Below are positions 8,225 to 15,433 of a stretch of 35,970 bases of DNA, piece by piece. The position numbers were made by a program, and so were the translations under genes. Location: positions 1 through 35,970 of the forward strand of contig JAHJSJ010000339.1 of the NCBI GenBank assembly GCA_018830415.1. The letters are read 5' to 3'. This stretch comes from Alphaproteobacteria bacterium. Its GTDB lineage: Bacteria > Pseudomonadota > Alphaproteobacteria > Sphingomonadales > Sphingomonadaceae. Within the stretch, counting starts at the first letter, position 1. Every line of letters begins with the position of its first letter. A model generated the notes under the pieces. That model was not told where the DNA came from, ran no database searches, and worked only from the letters and a program-made list of their open reading frames with translations.

Positions 8225-8923
8225 ATGTCTGTAATCGTGAACCTGACCCCGACCCGTCGTTCGTTGCTGGCGGGCGCCGCTGGCGCGGGCGCGCTGTTGC
8301 TGATGCCGGGATGCGCCAGCACGGGCGGCGGGTTCAGCATGGAGGAGGCTGTGCGGCGGATGCTGCTGCTGGCGTCCGAAAACGCCTTTGCGCGCCTGAC
8401 CGCGCCGGGCGGGTTCTGGGACGAGCAGGTGGCGCGCATCGGGTTGAACCAGTTGATGGGCACGCGCGGCGATGTGCTGTCGCGCATCCTCACTTCGTCG
8501 CTGGTCAAGGATCGACTGGAGGAACGCTTTGCTGATTTTGCCATCGAAGCCAGCTTCCGCGCTGCGCCGGTGGTGACCGATGCGGTGCGGGTGATCGGGT
8601 TTGAAAACGCGATTGATCTGGTGCGCGGCGGGCCAACCGCGGCGAGCACCTTCCTGCGCGCGGAAATGGGCAGCGCGCTGATCGATGCGATGGTGCCCGA
8701 ATTGGGCGAAGCGATCCGGCTGAGCAATGATCCCCTGATCGGCCAAGCCATCGGCGCGCTGACCGGGGTTAATCCCGGCGATGTCGCCAGCCGTATCGGG
8801 CGCGAGGTCGATAATGCAGTGTGGGGCGAAATCGCGCGCGAGGAAGCCGCGATCCGTGCCAACCCGCAGGCCACCCGCGATCCGTTGCTGATCGGGGTGT
8901 TCGGGCTGGGTAGCCGGATTTGA
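8225..8923 (+). CDS. DUF4197 family protein, exported
   Basis: A 232-residue protein matching DUF4197, a family of unknown function usually found in the periplasm. The N-terminus has a twin arginine (TPTRRSLLAGAAGAGALLL) and a lipobox-like MPGC with cysteine 30, so it may be a Tat-exported lipoprotein; the lipobox is imperfect. The mature part is mostly helical and amphipathic (FADFAIEASFRAAPVVTDAV, IGREVDNAVWGEIAREE). GGGAG at 8210-8214 supports the ATG at 8225. It is divergent from priA and convergent with the DUF2490 gene. Confidence 0.85.
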   Translation: MSVIVNLTPTRRSLLAGAAGAGALLLMPGCASTGGGFSMEEAVRRMLLLASENAFARLTAPGGFWDEQVARIGLNQLMGTRGDVLSRILTSSLVKDRLEERFADFAIEASFRAAPVVTDAVRVIGFENAIDLVRGGPTAASTFLRAEMGSALIDAMVPELGEAIRLSNDPLIGQAIGALTGVNPGDVASRIGREVDNAVWGEIAREEAAIRANPQATRDPLLIGVFGLGSRI

Positions 8924-8956
8924 TCGCGGAGCCAGCCGCGACCAAATCCGTTTAGA

Positions 8957-9057
8957 GCGTTTTCAAGCCGGGTGGAATCACCCGGCGACCCGGAAAACGC
9001 GGCAAACCAGATAGATAGAGCGGTTGATCCGATGCAATCGGATCGCAAACCGCTCTA
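8957..9057. repeat. Two nested palindromes between convergent genes
   Basis: The first unit (8957-9000) has outer arms GCGTTTTC and GAAAACGC around a perfect inner stem CCGGGTG/CACCCGG with loop GAAT. The second (9016-9057) pairs TAGAGCGGTT with AACCGCTCTA, with inner arms GATCCGAT and ATCGGATC. Each arrangement reads the same on both strands. With convergent genes on either side, a two-way transcription terminator is plausible. It may also be a dispersed genomic repeat. Confidence 0.75.
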
Positions 9058-9065
9058 GCCAATCA

Positions 9066-9728
9066 TCAGAACGTGAATTCGATCTCGATCAGCGGCGCGT
9101 GGCTGACAGTGTCGGGCCGGTTGTCGCGGATGTTCTGGGCGCGCAGATATTTGAGCCCCAGCGTCAGGTTGTCGTTGACGTCATAGGTAAATCCGACGCG
9201 GGTTTCGACGCCATTGATCCCGGTGCTGCCGGTGACGCTGGTCGCGCGCAGGGTCCAGAACAATTCGCCATCGACCGACGCGGTGATCGGCGAATCATCG
9301 CCCAGCGGCACGCGCAGGCCGAGGCGCGGACGCACTCGCAGACCCATGCGGCCACCATTGCCTTCGACAAAGCGTTCTTCGAGCCGCAGGCGGGTGCGCA
9401 AGACGCCGTGCTTTGTGCCAAGCTGTTGGATCGTGCGGATTTCATCAGCACCTTCATCATTGATGCGCTCCTCGATCGAGCCCGACAGGGTGACGTTCTT
9501 GGCGACCTTCTGGTGGACCCAGCCGCGGAAATAATAGGTGTCTTCGCGGTTATTGCCCTGATCGCGGAACCGCTGTGCGGTCTGCAACTCGACCGAGGTG
9601 TCGTCATCGAGCTTGGTCGAGACCGACGGGCCGAACCAAAGTTCAAAATCATCATCGCTCGCCAAGGCAGGCTGCGCAAGGGTGAAGGCAGGGCCGGTAA
9701 GGGCGAATGCAAGTGTTTTGAGCTTCAT
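9066..9728 (-). CDS. DUF2490 outer-membrane beta-barrel protein
   Basis: A 220-residue protein with a signal peptide (MKLKTLAFALTGPAFTLAQPALA) and alternating amphipathic strands such as SVELQTAQRFRDQ, TRLRLEERFVEG, VETRVGFTYDVNDNLTLGLKYL and a final LIEIEFTF. A C-terminal phenylalanine is typical of outer-membrane barrels inserted by BamA. It matches DUF2490, whose function is unknown. The upstream DNA (9729-9836) is AT-rich for this genome and probably holds its promoter; a weak Pho-box-like sequence lies there. Confidence 0.85.
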   Translation of the reverse strand: MKLKTLAFALTGPAFTLAQPALASDDDFELWFGPSVSTKLDDDTSVELQTAQRFRDQGNNREDTYYFRGWVHQKVAKNVTLSGSIEERINDEGADEIRTIQQLGTKHGVLRTRLRLEERFVEGNGGRMGLRVRPRLGLRVPLGDDSPITASVDGELFWTLRATSVTGSTGINGVETRVGFTYDVNDNLTLGLKYLRAQNIRDNRPDTVSHAPLIEIEFTF

Positions 9729-9817
9729 GGTTGGTCTTTCACCAGTGAGAATATGAAACTAAGATTGCAAGAAAGCTGCCCTAATATGACCAAGTTATTG
9801 CACTCAAATGGCAGCAG

Positions 9818-9836
9818 CGTTACGATTGTGTGACAG
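9818..9836 (-). promoter_or_regulatory. Weak Pho-box-like sequence
   Basis: On the minus strand it reads CTGTCACACAATCGTAACG, about 90 nt upstream of the DUF2490 start. The first seven bases nearly match a PhoB half-site (CTGTCAT); the second half-site is poor. Reported only because it lies in an otherwise unexplained 252-bp gap. Confidence 0.15.
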
Positions 9837-9980
9837 TCCACAGTTTGGATGATCGACCGCACCTGTGGGCTGGGGAGGGCAATTGCGCCCATTTCCTTTC
9901 GCGCGTCTGGCAGCGCTTTGCGCGCTGTGCCAATCAGCTTTCACCGATTCGTCACCAGAAAGTGCAGGAGCCACGCGAGC

Positions 9981-10634
9981 ATGAAATTCTTTGTCGACAC
10001 TGCCGAGATCGAACCGATCCGTGAACTGGCTGCCACTGGCCTGCTGGACGGCGTCACCACCAACCCTTCGTTGATCGCCAAATCGGGCCGCGATTTCATG
10101 GAGGTTACGCGCGAGATTTGCGGGATCGTTGATGGCCCGGTCAGCGCCGAAGTGGTCGCATTGGACCACGCGACGATGATGAAAGAGGCCGAGGTGCTGC
10201 GCAAGATCGCCGACAATGTCTGCATCAAGGTGCCACTGACGGTGGACGGGCTGAAAACCTGCAAGGCGCTGACGGGCGAAGGCACGATGGTCAATGTGAC
10301 GCTGTGTTTCTCGGCCAATCAGGCGTTGCTGGCCGCCAAGGCGGGGGCGAGCTTTATCTCGCCCTTCGTCGGGCGGCATGACGACAACGGCTTTGACGGG
10401 ATGGACCTGATCGAGGACATCCGCCTGATCTACGACAATTACAACTTCGCCACCGAAATTCTTGTCGCATCGGTTCGCCACGTCACCCACGTCTTGCAGG
10501 CCGCCAAGATTGGCGCGGACGTGATGACCGCGCCGCCCAAGGTGATCCATGACCTGTTCAAACACGTGCTGACCGACAAGGGCATCGAAGGCTTTCTGGC
10601 CGATTGGGCCAAGACCGGGCAGAGCATTTTGTGA
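9981..10634 (+). CDS. fsa: Transaldolase-like protein (TalC/FSA subfamily)
   Basis: A short (217-residue) class I aldolase of the transaldolase/fructose-6-phosphate aldolase group. The Schiff-base lysine is K83 (NVCIKVPLT). Other family blocks are MKFFVDTAEI, GVTTNPSLIAKSGRDF, VNVTLCFSANQALLAAKAGA and SVRHVTHVLQAAKIGADVMTAPP. Position 129 is Phe (SPFVGR). Fructose-6-phosphate aldolases carry Tyr there and true transaldolases Phe, so transaldolase activity in the pentose phosphate pathway is more likely. AGGAG at 9966-9970 supports the ATG at 9981. The open frame further upstream lacks family similarity. Confidence 0.93.
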   Translation: MKFFVDTAEIEPIRELAATGLLDGVTTNPSLIAKSGRDFMEVTREICGIVDGPVSAEVVALDHATMMKEAEVLRKIADNVCIKVPLTVDGLKTCKALTGEGTMVNVTLCFSANQALLAAKAGASFISPFVGRHDDNGFDGMDLIEDIRLIYDNYNFATEILVASVRHVTHVLQAAKIGADVMTAPPKVIHDLFKHVLTDKGIEGFLADWAKTGQSIL

Positions 10635-10638
10635 GTAT

Positions 10639-10766
10639 CCTCCCCGGAACGGGGAGGGGGACCATCCGAAGGATGGTGGAGGGGAGCCCCCTTAAAGCGC
10701 GGCGCGAGAGGCGAGTCCCCTCCGTCAACCGCTTGCAGCGGTTGCCACCTCCCCTTACCGGGGAGG
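10639..10766. repeat. Composite palindromic repeat, family C
   Basis: Four short hairpins in a row: CCTCCCC/GGGGAGG (10639-10657), ACCATCC/GGATGGT (10661-10677), AACCGC/GCGGTT (10727-10743) and a second CCTCCCC/GGGGAGG (10748-10766). The first and last are near copies, so the whole unit is itself inverted. The closing GGGGAGG is also the ribosome binding site of cobT, ending four bases before its ATG. Confidence 0.85.
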
Positions 10767-10770
10767 AATA

Positions 10771-12609
10771 ATGGCAGACCAATCCCCGCTCGATCTGTTC
10801 AAACAGGCGCTGACCGGCGCGAGCCGCGCGATTGCGCGCGATCCGGAGGTTGAGGTCGCATGGAGCGCCGACGTGCCCGGCGCTGCGGGCAACCGTTTCC
10901 GGGTGCCGTTGCCGGGGCGCGATTTGCCAGCCGATCAAGTGACCGAGGCGCGCGGGTTTGCCGATTCCTTTGCATTGAAGCTGCGCCACCACGATGCGGG
11001 ACTGCACGCGAAATCGGCCCCGCCCGAACCCATCGCCCGTGCCTGTTACGACGCAATCGAGCAGGTGCGATACGAGGCGCTGGGGGCGAACCGTTTCGGC
11101 GGCATCCGCGCCAATCTTGATGCCGCAACCGAATTGCGCACCGCGTCAGACAAGATCGTGCGCGCGCAGAATTCGTCCGAAGTGCCGCTCCAAACCGCGC
11201 TGGCGCTGCTGGTGCGTGAAGCGCTGACGGGGGAAGCGGTGCCGGAAAAGGCGCGCGGCGGGCTGGAATTGGTGCGCGCATTCCTTGAGGAGAAAGTCGG
11301 CAAGGATTTCGGCGCGCTGGCGGAAAAACTCTCCGATCAGGAAGCGTTCCAAAAGCTCGCGCTCGATATGCTGCGCGAACTCGATCTGACCCAGCCGAGC
11401 GACGCCCCCGACCAAAGCGATTCCGACGACGCTGACGATGATGACGGCCCCGACGACAACGAGGGCGAGGACGAAAATCAGGGCGAGGGCGATCCGCAAT
11501 CCGCCGAAATGGCGGGCGACATGGCCGAGGGCGAGGGCGAGGGCGACGAATCCGCGCAGGCCGAAGCCGATGGCGACATGGCCGAAGGCGAACCGGGCGA
11601 GGACGGCGATGGCTCCGAAGCGCCGGTGCGCCCCAATCGCCCGCACGGCGACATCCCTGCCAGCGTCGATTACAAGGCCTTCACCACCCGTTTCGACGAG
11701 GAAATCGCCGCGCCCGATCTGTGCGATGCGGAGGAACTCGACCGGCTGCGGGCCTATCTCGATAGCCAGCTGACGGGCCTTCAGGGCGTGGTGACGCGGC
11801 TCGCCAACCGCTTGCAACGCCGCTTGATGGCGCAGCAGAACCGCAGCTGGGATTTCGACATGGAGGAAGGCGTGCTCGATGCAGCGCGCCTCGCCCGCGT
11901 GGTCATCTCGCCCGGCACGGCGCTGAGTTACAAGGTTGAACGCGATGTCGAATTCAAGGACACCATCGTCACCCTGTTGATCGACAATTCGGGATCGATG
12001 CGGGGCCGCCCGATCAGCATTGCCGCGATCAGCGCCGATATTCTGGCGCGCACGCTGGAACGTTGCGGGGTGAAAACCGAAATCCTCGGCTTCACCACCC
12101 GCGCGTGGAAGGGCGGGCAAAGCCGCGAGGCGTGGCTGGCTGATGGCAAGCCGCAGAACCCGGGGCGTCTGAACGATCTGCGCCACATCATTTACAAACA
12201 GGCCGACGAACCGTGGCGCCGCGCGCGCCGCAATCTCGGCCTGATGATGCGCGAGGGGTTGCTGAAAGAGAACATCGACGGCGAGGCGCTGATCTGGGCG
12301 CATAGCCGCCTGCTCTACCGCCCCGAAGAACGCCGCATCCTGATGGTGATCAGCGACGGCGCGCCGGTGGACGATTCGACGCTGAGCGTGAACTCGGCGG
12401 GGTATCTCGAAGCGCACCTGCGTTCTGTGATCGAATGGATCGAGAAGGTGTCCCCGGTGCAATTGGTCGCCATCGGGATCGGCCACGATGTGACGAGATA
12501 CTACCGCCGCGCGGTGACGATCATGGACGTGGAACAACTCGGCGGCACGATCATGGAACAACTCGCCGAACTGTTCGAGGACGAGAAGGGCGTGAAGGGG
12601 CGGCGGTGA
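10771..12609 (+). CDS. cobT: Aerobic cobaltochelatase subunit CobT
   Basis: Subunit of the CobN-CobS-CobT chelatase that inserts cobalt into hydrogenobyrinate diamide in aerobic cobalamin synthesis. CobT and CobS form an AAA+-like ring that drives CobN. The 612-residue protein has an N-terminal helical region, a very acidic linker (about residues 210-285, long runs of Asp and Glu), and a C-terminal von Willebrand A domain with MIDAS motif D405-N-S-G-S. The late GAPVDDSTLSVNSAGYLEAHLR segment is characteristic. GGGGAGG four bases before the ATG is supplied by repeat C. cobS and cobN are not in this window. Downstream genes are joined by stop/start overlaps. Confidence 0.95.
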   Translation: MADQSPLDLFKQALTGASRAIARDPEVEVAWSADVPGAAGNRFRVPLPGRDLPADQVTEARGFADSFALKLRHHDAGLHAKSAPPEPIARACYDAIEQVRYEALGANRFGGIRANLDAATELRTASDKIVRAQNSSEVPLQTALALLVREALTGEAVPEKARGGLELVRAFLEEKVGKDFGALAEKLSDQEAFQKLALDMLRELDLTQPSDAPDQSDSDDADDDDGPDDNEGEDENQGEGDPQSAEMAGDMAEGEGEGDESAQAEADGDMAEGEPGEDGDGSEAPVRPNRPHGDIPASVDYKAFTTRFDEEIAAPDLCDAEELDRLRAYLDSQLTGLQGVVTRLANRLQRRLMAQQNRSWDFDMEEGVLDAARLARVVISPGTALSYKVERDVEFKDTIVTLLIDNSGSMRGRPISIAAISADILARTLERCGVKTEILGFTTRAWKGGQSREAWLADGKPQNPGRLNDLRHIIYKQADEPWRRARRNLGLMMREGLLKENIDGEALIWAHSRLLYRPEERRILMVISDGAPVDDSTLSVNSAGYLEAHLRSVIEWIEKVSPVQLVAIGIGHDVTRYYRRAVTIMDVEQLGGTIMEQLAELFEDEKGVKGRR

Positions 12610-13037
12610 GCGATCGGGCTGTCGATGTTCGCTTGCTCGGGCCGGGCGATACCGAGCTGGTGCTGTCCGCGTCACACCTCTTCGATGCCGCACCCTTGCC
12701 CGATCAGACGACTGCGATGCTCTACAGCGAGCGGGACTTTCTCTGGTTCGCATTGGCGCAAGGCCGCCCCGTTGGGTTTGCCAGCGCCACCATGGTTCTG
12801 CATCCTGACCAGCGCCCCGTGCTGTTCCTGAACGAGATCGCGGTGGACGACGTGGCGCAACGCCGCGGGATCGGAACCAGGCTCATGCAGGCGGTCTTCG
12901 ACCTCGCGCGCTCCCGGGGGTGGGCTTCGACCTGGGTGCTTGCCGAGAACGATGACGAGACCGCGAAGTCGTTTTACCGCTCACTCTCGCCAGCGACCGC
13001 GCAGCCTAGTGTCATGTTTGAATGGGAAGAATCATGA
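12606..13037 (+). CDS. GNAT family N-acetyltransferase
   Basis: A 143-residue acetyltransferase of the GNAT fold. The acetyl-CoA loop is QRRGIGTRLMQAVFDLAR (Q/RxxGxG/A motif) after the strand LFLNEIAVDDVA; the C-terminal ENDDETAKSFYRSL is also typical. The overall pattern resembles AAC(3)-I-like aminoglycoside acetyltransferases, but this is not enough to name a substrate. The GTG start overlaps the cobT stop (GTGA), and its own stop overlaps the next ATG (ATGA), so translation is probably coupled along the three genes. A link to cobalamin synthesis is not implied. Confidence 0.88.
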   Translation: MSDRAVDVRLLGPGDTELVLSASHLFDAAPLPDQTTAMLYSERDFLWFALAQGRPVGFASATMVLHPDQRPVLFLNEIAVDDVAQRRGIGTRLMQAVFDLARSRGWASTWVLAENDDETAKSFYRSLSPATAQPSVMFEWEES

Positions 13038-13693
13038 ACGTCACCGAAGCCGTCACCACCCGCCGTTCCGTCCGTCAGTTTCTCGAAAAGCCGGTGCCGC
13101 TCGACGTCATCACCCGCGTGATGGACAAGGCGCGCTGGGCCGCATCGGGGTGCAATTACCAGCCGTGGCAGGCCAGCATCGTCACCGGCCAGCCGCTGCG
13201 CGACCTGCAGGCGAAGATCGCCGCCTCCCCCCCGCAGGCCGCCGAGTATGACTGGACCGCGCCGGGCAAGGAAGACGCCTACACCGCGCGGCTCCATGCC
13301 GTCTCCGCCGGCATGTTCGGCGCCATGGGCATCGCGCGCGAGGACGGGGCGGGGCGCATGGCGGCGATGATGAAGAACACCGTCAGCTTTGGTGCGCCCG
13401 CCGTGATGTTCGTCTATTTCCCGCGCCTGATGAAGGAACCGCAGTGGTCGGATACGGGCATGTGGCTGCAAACGGTCGCGCTGCTGCTGCGCGAGGAAGG
13501 GCTGGATAGCTGTTTTCAGGAATATATGGCGCTTTATGCCAATGTGATCCGCGACTTCCTCGGCCTCGATCACGAACGCTATATGCTGTTCTGCGGCATG
13601 GCGATCGGATACCGCGACCCGGACGCGCCGGTGAACAATTTCGAGCGCGAGCGGGTGCCGCTGGACGAGCAGGTGCGGTTTTTGGGGTTCTAG
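13034..13693 (+). CDS. Nitroreductase family protein
   Basis: A 219-residue FMN-dependent oxidoreductase. The N-terminus has the FMN-phosphate binding TTRRSVRQF and the SGCNYQPWQ segment; MMKNTVSFGAPAVMFVYF and a C-terminal CGMAIGYRDPDAPVNNFERER with loop are as in NfnB-type nitroreductases. It probably reduces nitro compounds or quinones with NAD(P)H. The ATG at 13034 overlaps the stop of the GNAT gene, with GGAAGA just upstream. Despite the nearby cobT it lacks the BluB-type active-site sequence. Repeat A copy 2 begins 3 nt after the stop. Confidence 0.93.
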   Translation: MNVTEAVTTRRSVRQFLEKPVPLDVITRVMDKARWAASGCNYQPWQASIVTGQPLRDLQAKIAASPPQAAEYDWTAPGKEDAYTARLHAVSAGMFGAMGIAREDGAGRMAAMMKNTVSFGAPAVMFVYFPRLMKEPQWSDTGMWLQTVALLLREEGLDSCFQEYMALYANVIRDFLGLDHERYMLFCGMAIGYRDPDAPVNNFERERVPLDEQVRFLGF

Positions 13694-13695
13694 TT

Positions 13696-13785
13696 TCGTC
13701 ATTGCGAACCGCAGGTGAAGCAATCCAGAGCGTTTCGCGCGCCGCCCTGGATTGCCACGGAGCCTGCGGCTCCTCGCAATGACGA
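13696..13785. repeat. Long inverted repeat, family A copy 2
   Basis: Outer arms TCGTCATTGCGA (13696-13707) and TCGCAATGACGA (13774-13785) are perfect complements. Inner arms are CAATCCAGAG and CCTGGATTGCC (one mismatch). It begins 3 nt after the nitroreductase stop and ends 42 nt before cysS. It could act as an RNA hairpin that stabilises or ends the upstream message. Confidence 0.92.
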
Positions 13786-13827
13786 GAGAATTGACGGAAT
13801 GACACAGTCTGGCCAAAGCACCCGTCC

Positions 13828-15333
13828 ATGACCGATGCGCCCTTAAAGCTGTTCAACTCGCTCACCCGCCGACACGAGGTGTTCGCGCCCGTCCACCCCG
13901 GTGAGGCGCGCGTCTATACCTGCGGGCCGACGGTCTATAACTACCCCCATATCGGCAATATGCGCGCCTATGTGTTCGCCGATGTGCTGGGGCGGACGCT
14001 GAGCTGGAAGGGGTATAAGCTTACCCACGTCATCAACATCACCGATGTCGGCCACCTGACCGACGATGCCGACGCGGGCGAGGACAAGATGGAGAAGATG
14101 GCTGCGGAAAAAGCCCAAAAGGGCGAAGCTACGTCGATCTGGGACATCGCCGAACATTACAAGCAGGCCTATTGGGCGGACGTGCGCGCGCTGAATATCC
14201 GCGAGCCAGCGCAGTGGACGGTCGCGACCGATTACGTCGCGCAGATGATCGCATTTGCGCAAGGCATCGCGGACAAGCACTGCTACGAGCTTGAGAGCGG
14301 GCTGTATTTCGATGTGTCCACCGTGGCCGATTACGGGCGCTTGGCCCGCGCCGTGACCGAAGACGGAGAGGGCCGCATCGAAAGCGTCGAGGGCAAGCGC
14401 AACGCCGCCGATTTCGCAATCTGGCGCAAGACTCCGCCGGGCGAGACGCGGCAGATGGAGTGGGATTCGCCGTGGGGCCGGGGCGCGCCGGGGTGGCATC
14501 TCGAATGCTCGGTGATGAGCGGCGAAGTGCTGGGCTTCCCCTTCGATATCCACACCGGCGGGATCGACCACCGCGAAATCCACCATCCCAATGAAATCGC
14601 GCAGAATCAGGCGCATTGCTGCACCAATGGTCTCGATGACCCGAAGAATTCGGGCGCGAAAATCTGGATGCACAACAACTTCCTCGTCGAGCGGTCAGGG
14701 AAGATGTCAAAGTCGTCCGGCGAGTTCCTGCGGCTGCAATTGCTGGTGGACAAGGGTTATCACCCGCTCGCCTACCGGCTGATGTGCTTGCAAGCGCATT
14801 ATCGCAGCGAGCTGGAGTTCAGTTGGGAAGGCCTCGGCGCGGCGCTGACGCGGCTCAAGCGGATGGTGATGGGGGTGGAAACCCTCAGAGCCCGTCTTCC
14901 CGGCGCAGGCCGGGATCCAGCCCACCTGGGCCCCGGCCTGCGCCGGGGTGACGATTGGGGGAAATTGCAACCCGCGCTCGACAAATTCGATGCCGCGATT
15001 GCCGATGACCTCAACACAGCCGTTGCGCTCACCGCGCTAGACGATGTGCTGGCGGCGAAGAAAGTTGACCCGGAGACGAAGGCGAAACTGGCAGCCGCGA
15101 TGGATGGCGTCCTCGGCCTCGATCTCCTCAACCTCACCCGCGCCGATCTGCGCATCCAGCCCAAGGCGGCGACGATCACCGAAGCCGAAATCACCGCCGC
15201 GCTCGCTCGCCGCAAGGAAGCCCGCACCGCCAAGGATTTCGCCACTTCCGACGCGATCCGCGATGAACTTGCCGCCCAAGGCGTCGAAGTGATGGACGGC
15301 GATCCGCTGGGGTGGGAGTGGAAGCTATCCTGA
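13828..15333 (+). CDS. cysS: Cysteinyl-tRNA synthetase with an in-frame palindromic insert
   Basis: Charges tRNA-Cys with cysteine. The 501-residue class I synthetase has the HIGH-type motif PHIGN (41-45), zinc-site residues C32 and the LEC and GGIDHxEIHHPNE blocks, and KMSKS at 292-296. The C-terminal helical part includes DDLNTAVALTAL and RKEARTAKDFATSDAIRDEL. Codons 356-376 encode RLPGAG...LRRGDD, which does not look like synthetase sequence. It is the translation of a 61-bp palindromic repeat (14893-14953). Frame and length are kept, so the gene is probably functional; the insert lies between the stem-contact region and the DDLNTA helix. Repeat A copy 3 starts 2 nt after the stop. Confidence 0.96.
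   Translation: MTDAPLKLFNSLTRRHEVFAPVHPGEARVYTCGPTVYNYPHIGNMRAYVFADVLGRTLSWKGYKLTHVINITDVGHLTDDADAGEDKMEKMAAEKAQKGEATSIWDIAEHYKQAYWADVRALNIREPAQWTVATDYVAQMIAFAQGIADKHCYELESGLYFDVSTVADYGRLARAVTEDGEGRIESVEGKRNAADFAIWRKTPPGETRQMEWDSPWGRGAPGWHLECSVMSGEVLGFPFDIHTGGIDHREIHHPNEIAQNQAHCCTNGLDDPKNSGAKIWMHNNFLVERSGKMSKSSGEFLRLQLLVDKGYHPLAYRLMCLQAHYRSELEFSWEGLGAALTRLKRMVMGVETLRARLPGAGRDPAHLGPGLRRGDDWGKLQPALDKFDAAIADDLNTAVALTALDDVLAAKKVDPETKAKLAAAMDGVLGLDLLNLTRADLRIQPKAATITEAEITAALARRKEARTAKDFATSDAIRDELAAQGVEVMDGDPLGWEWKLS
14893..14953. repeat. Palindromic repeat (family D) inside cysS
   Basis: The arms CCCGGCGCAGGCCGGG and CCCCGGCCTGCGCCGGGG flank a short centre containing CCAGCCCACCTGGG, and the ends CGTC and GACG also pair. 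It matches the general form of intergenic repeats known from many alphaproteobacteria (CGTCATTCCCGC...GGATGACG). Here it lies wholly within the cysS reading frame and adds about 20 codons without a stop. Confidence 0.9.
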
Positions 15334-15334
15334 T

Positions 15335-15420
15335 TCGTCATTGCGAGGAGCGCAGCGACGAAGCAATCCAGAGCGTCCCGCGATCCGCACTGGATTGCTG
15401 CGCTACGCTCGCAATGACGA
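15335..15420. repeat. Long inverted repeat, family A copy 3
   Basis: Outer arms TCGTCATTGCGAG and CTCGCAATGACGA are perfect. Inner arms are AGCAATCCAGAG and a CTGGATTGCTG. It starts 2 nt after the cysS stop codon and ends 14 nt before the next start, filling the whole gap between the two genes. Confidence 0.93.
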
Positions 15421-15433
15421 TGAGAGGGAAGTC

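Noticed and set aside
11146..12753. A 535-codon open frame antisense to cobT
   Set aside because: Shadow of cobT, including its acidic linker read backwards; no motif.
13022..13034. A start four codons earlier for the nitroreductase
   Set aside because: Position 13022 is not ATG-led with a ribosome site; the ATG at 13034 has GGAAGA upstream and the stop/start overlap.
13034..13693. BluB (lower-ligand synthase) next to cobT
   Set aside because: The nitroreductase lacks the BluB active-site pattern around the SVGxMQPW segment and is closer to NfnB-type enzymes.
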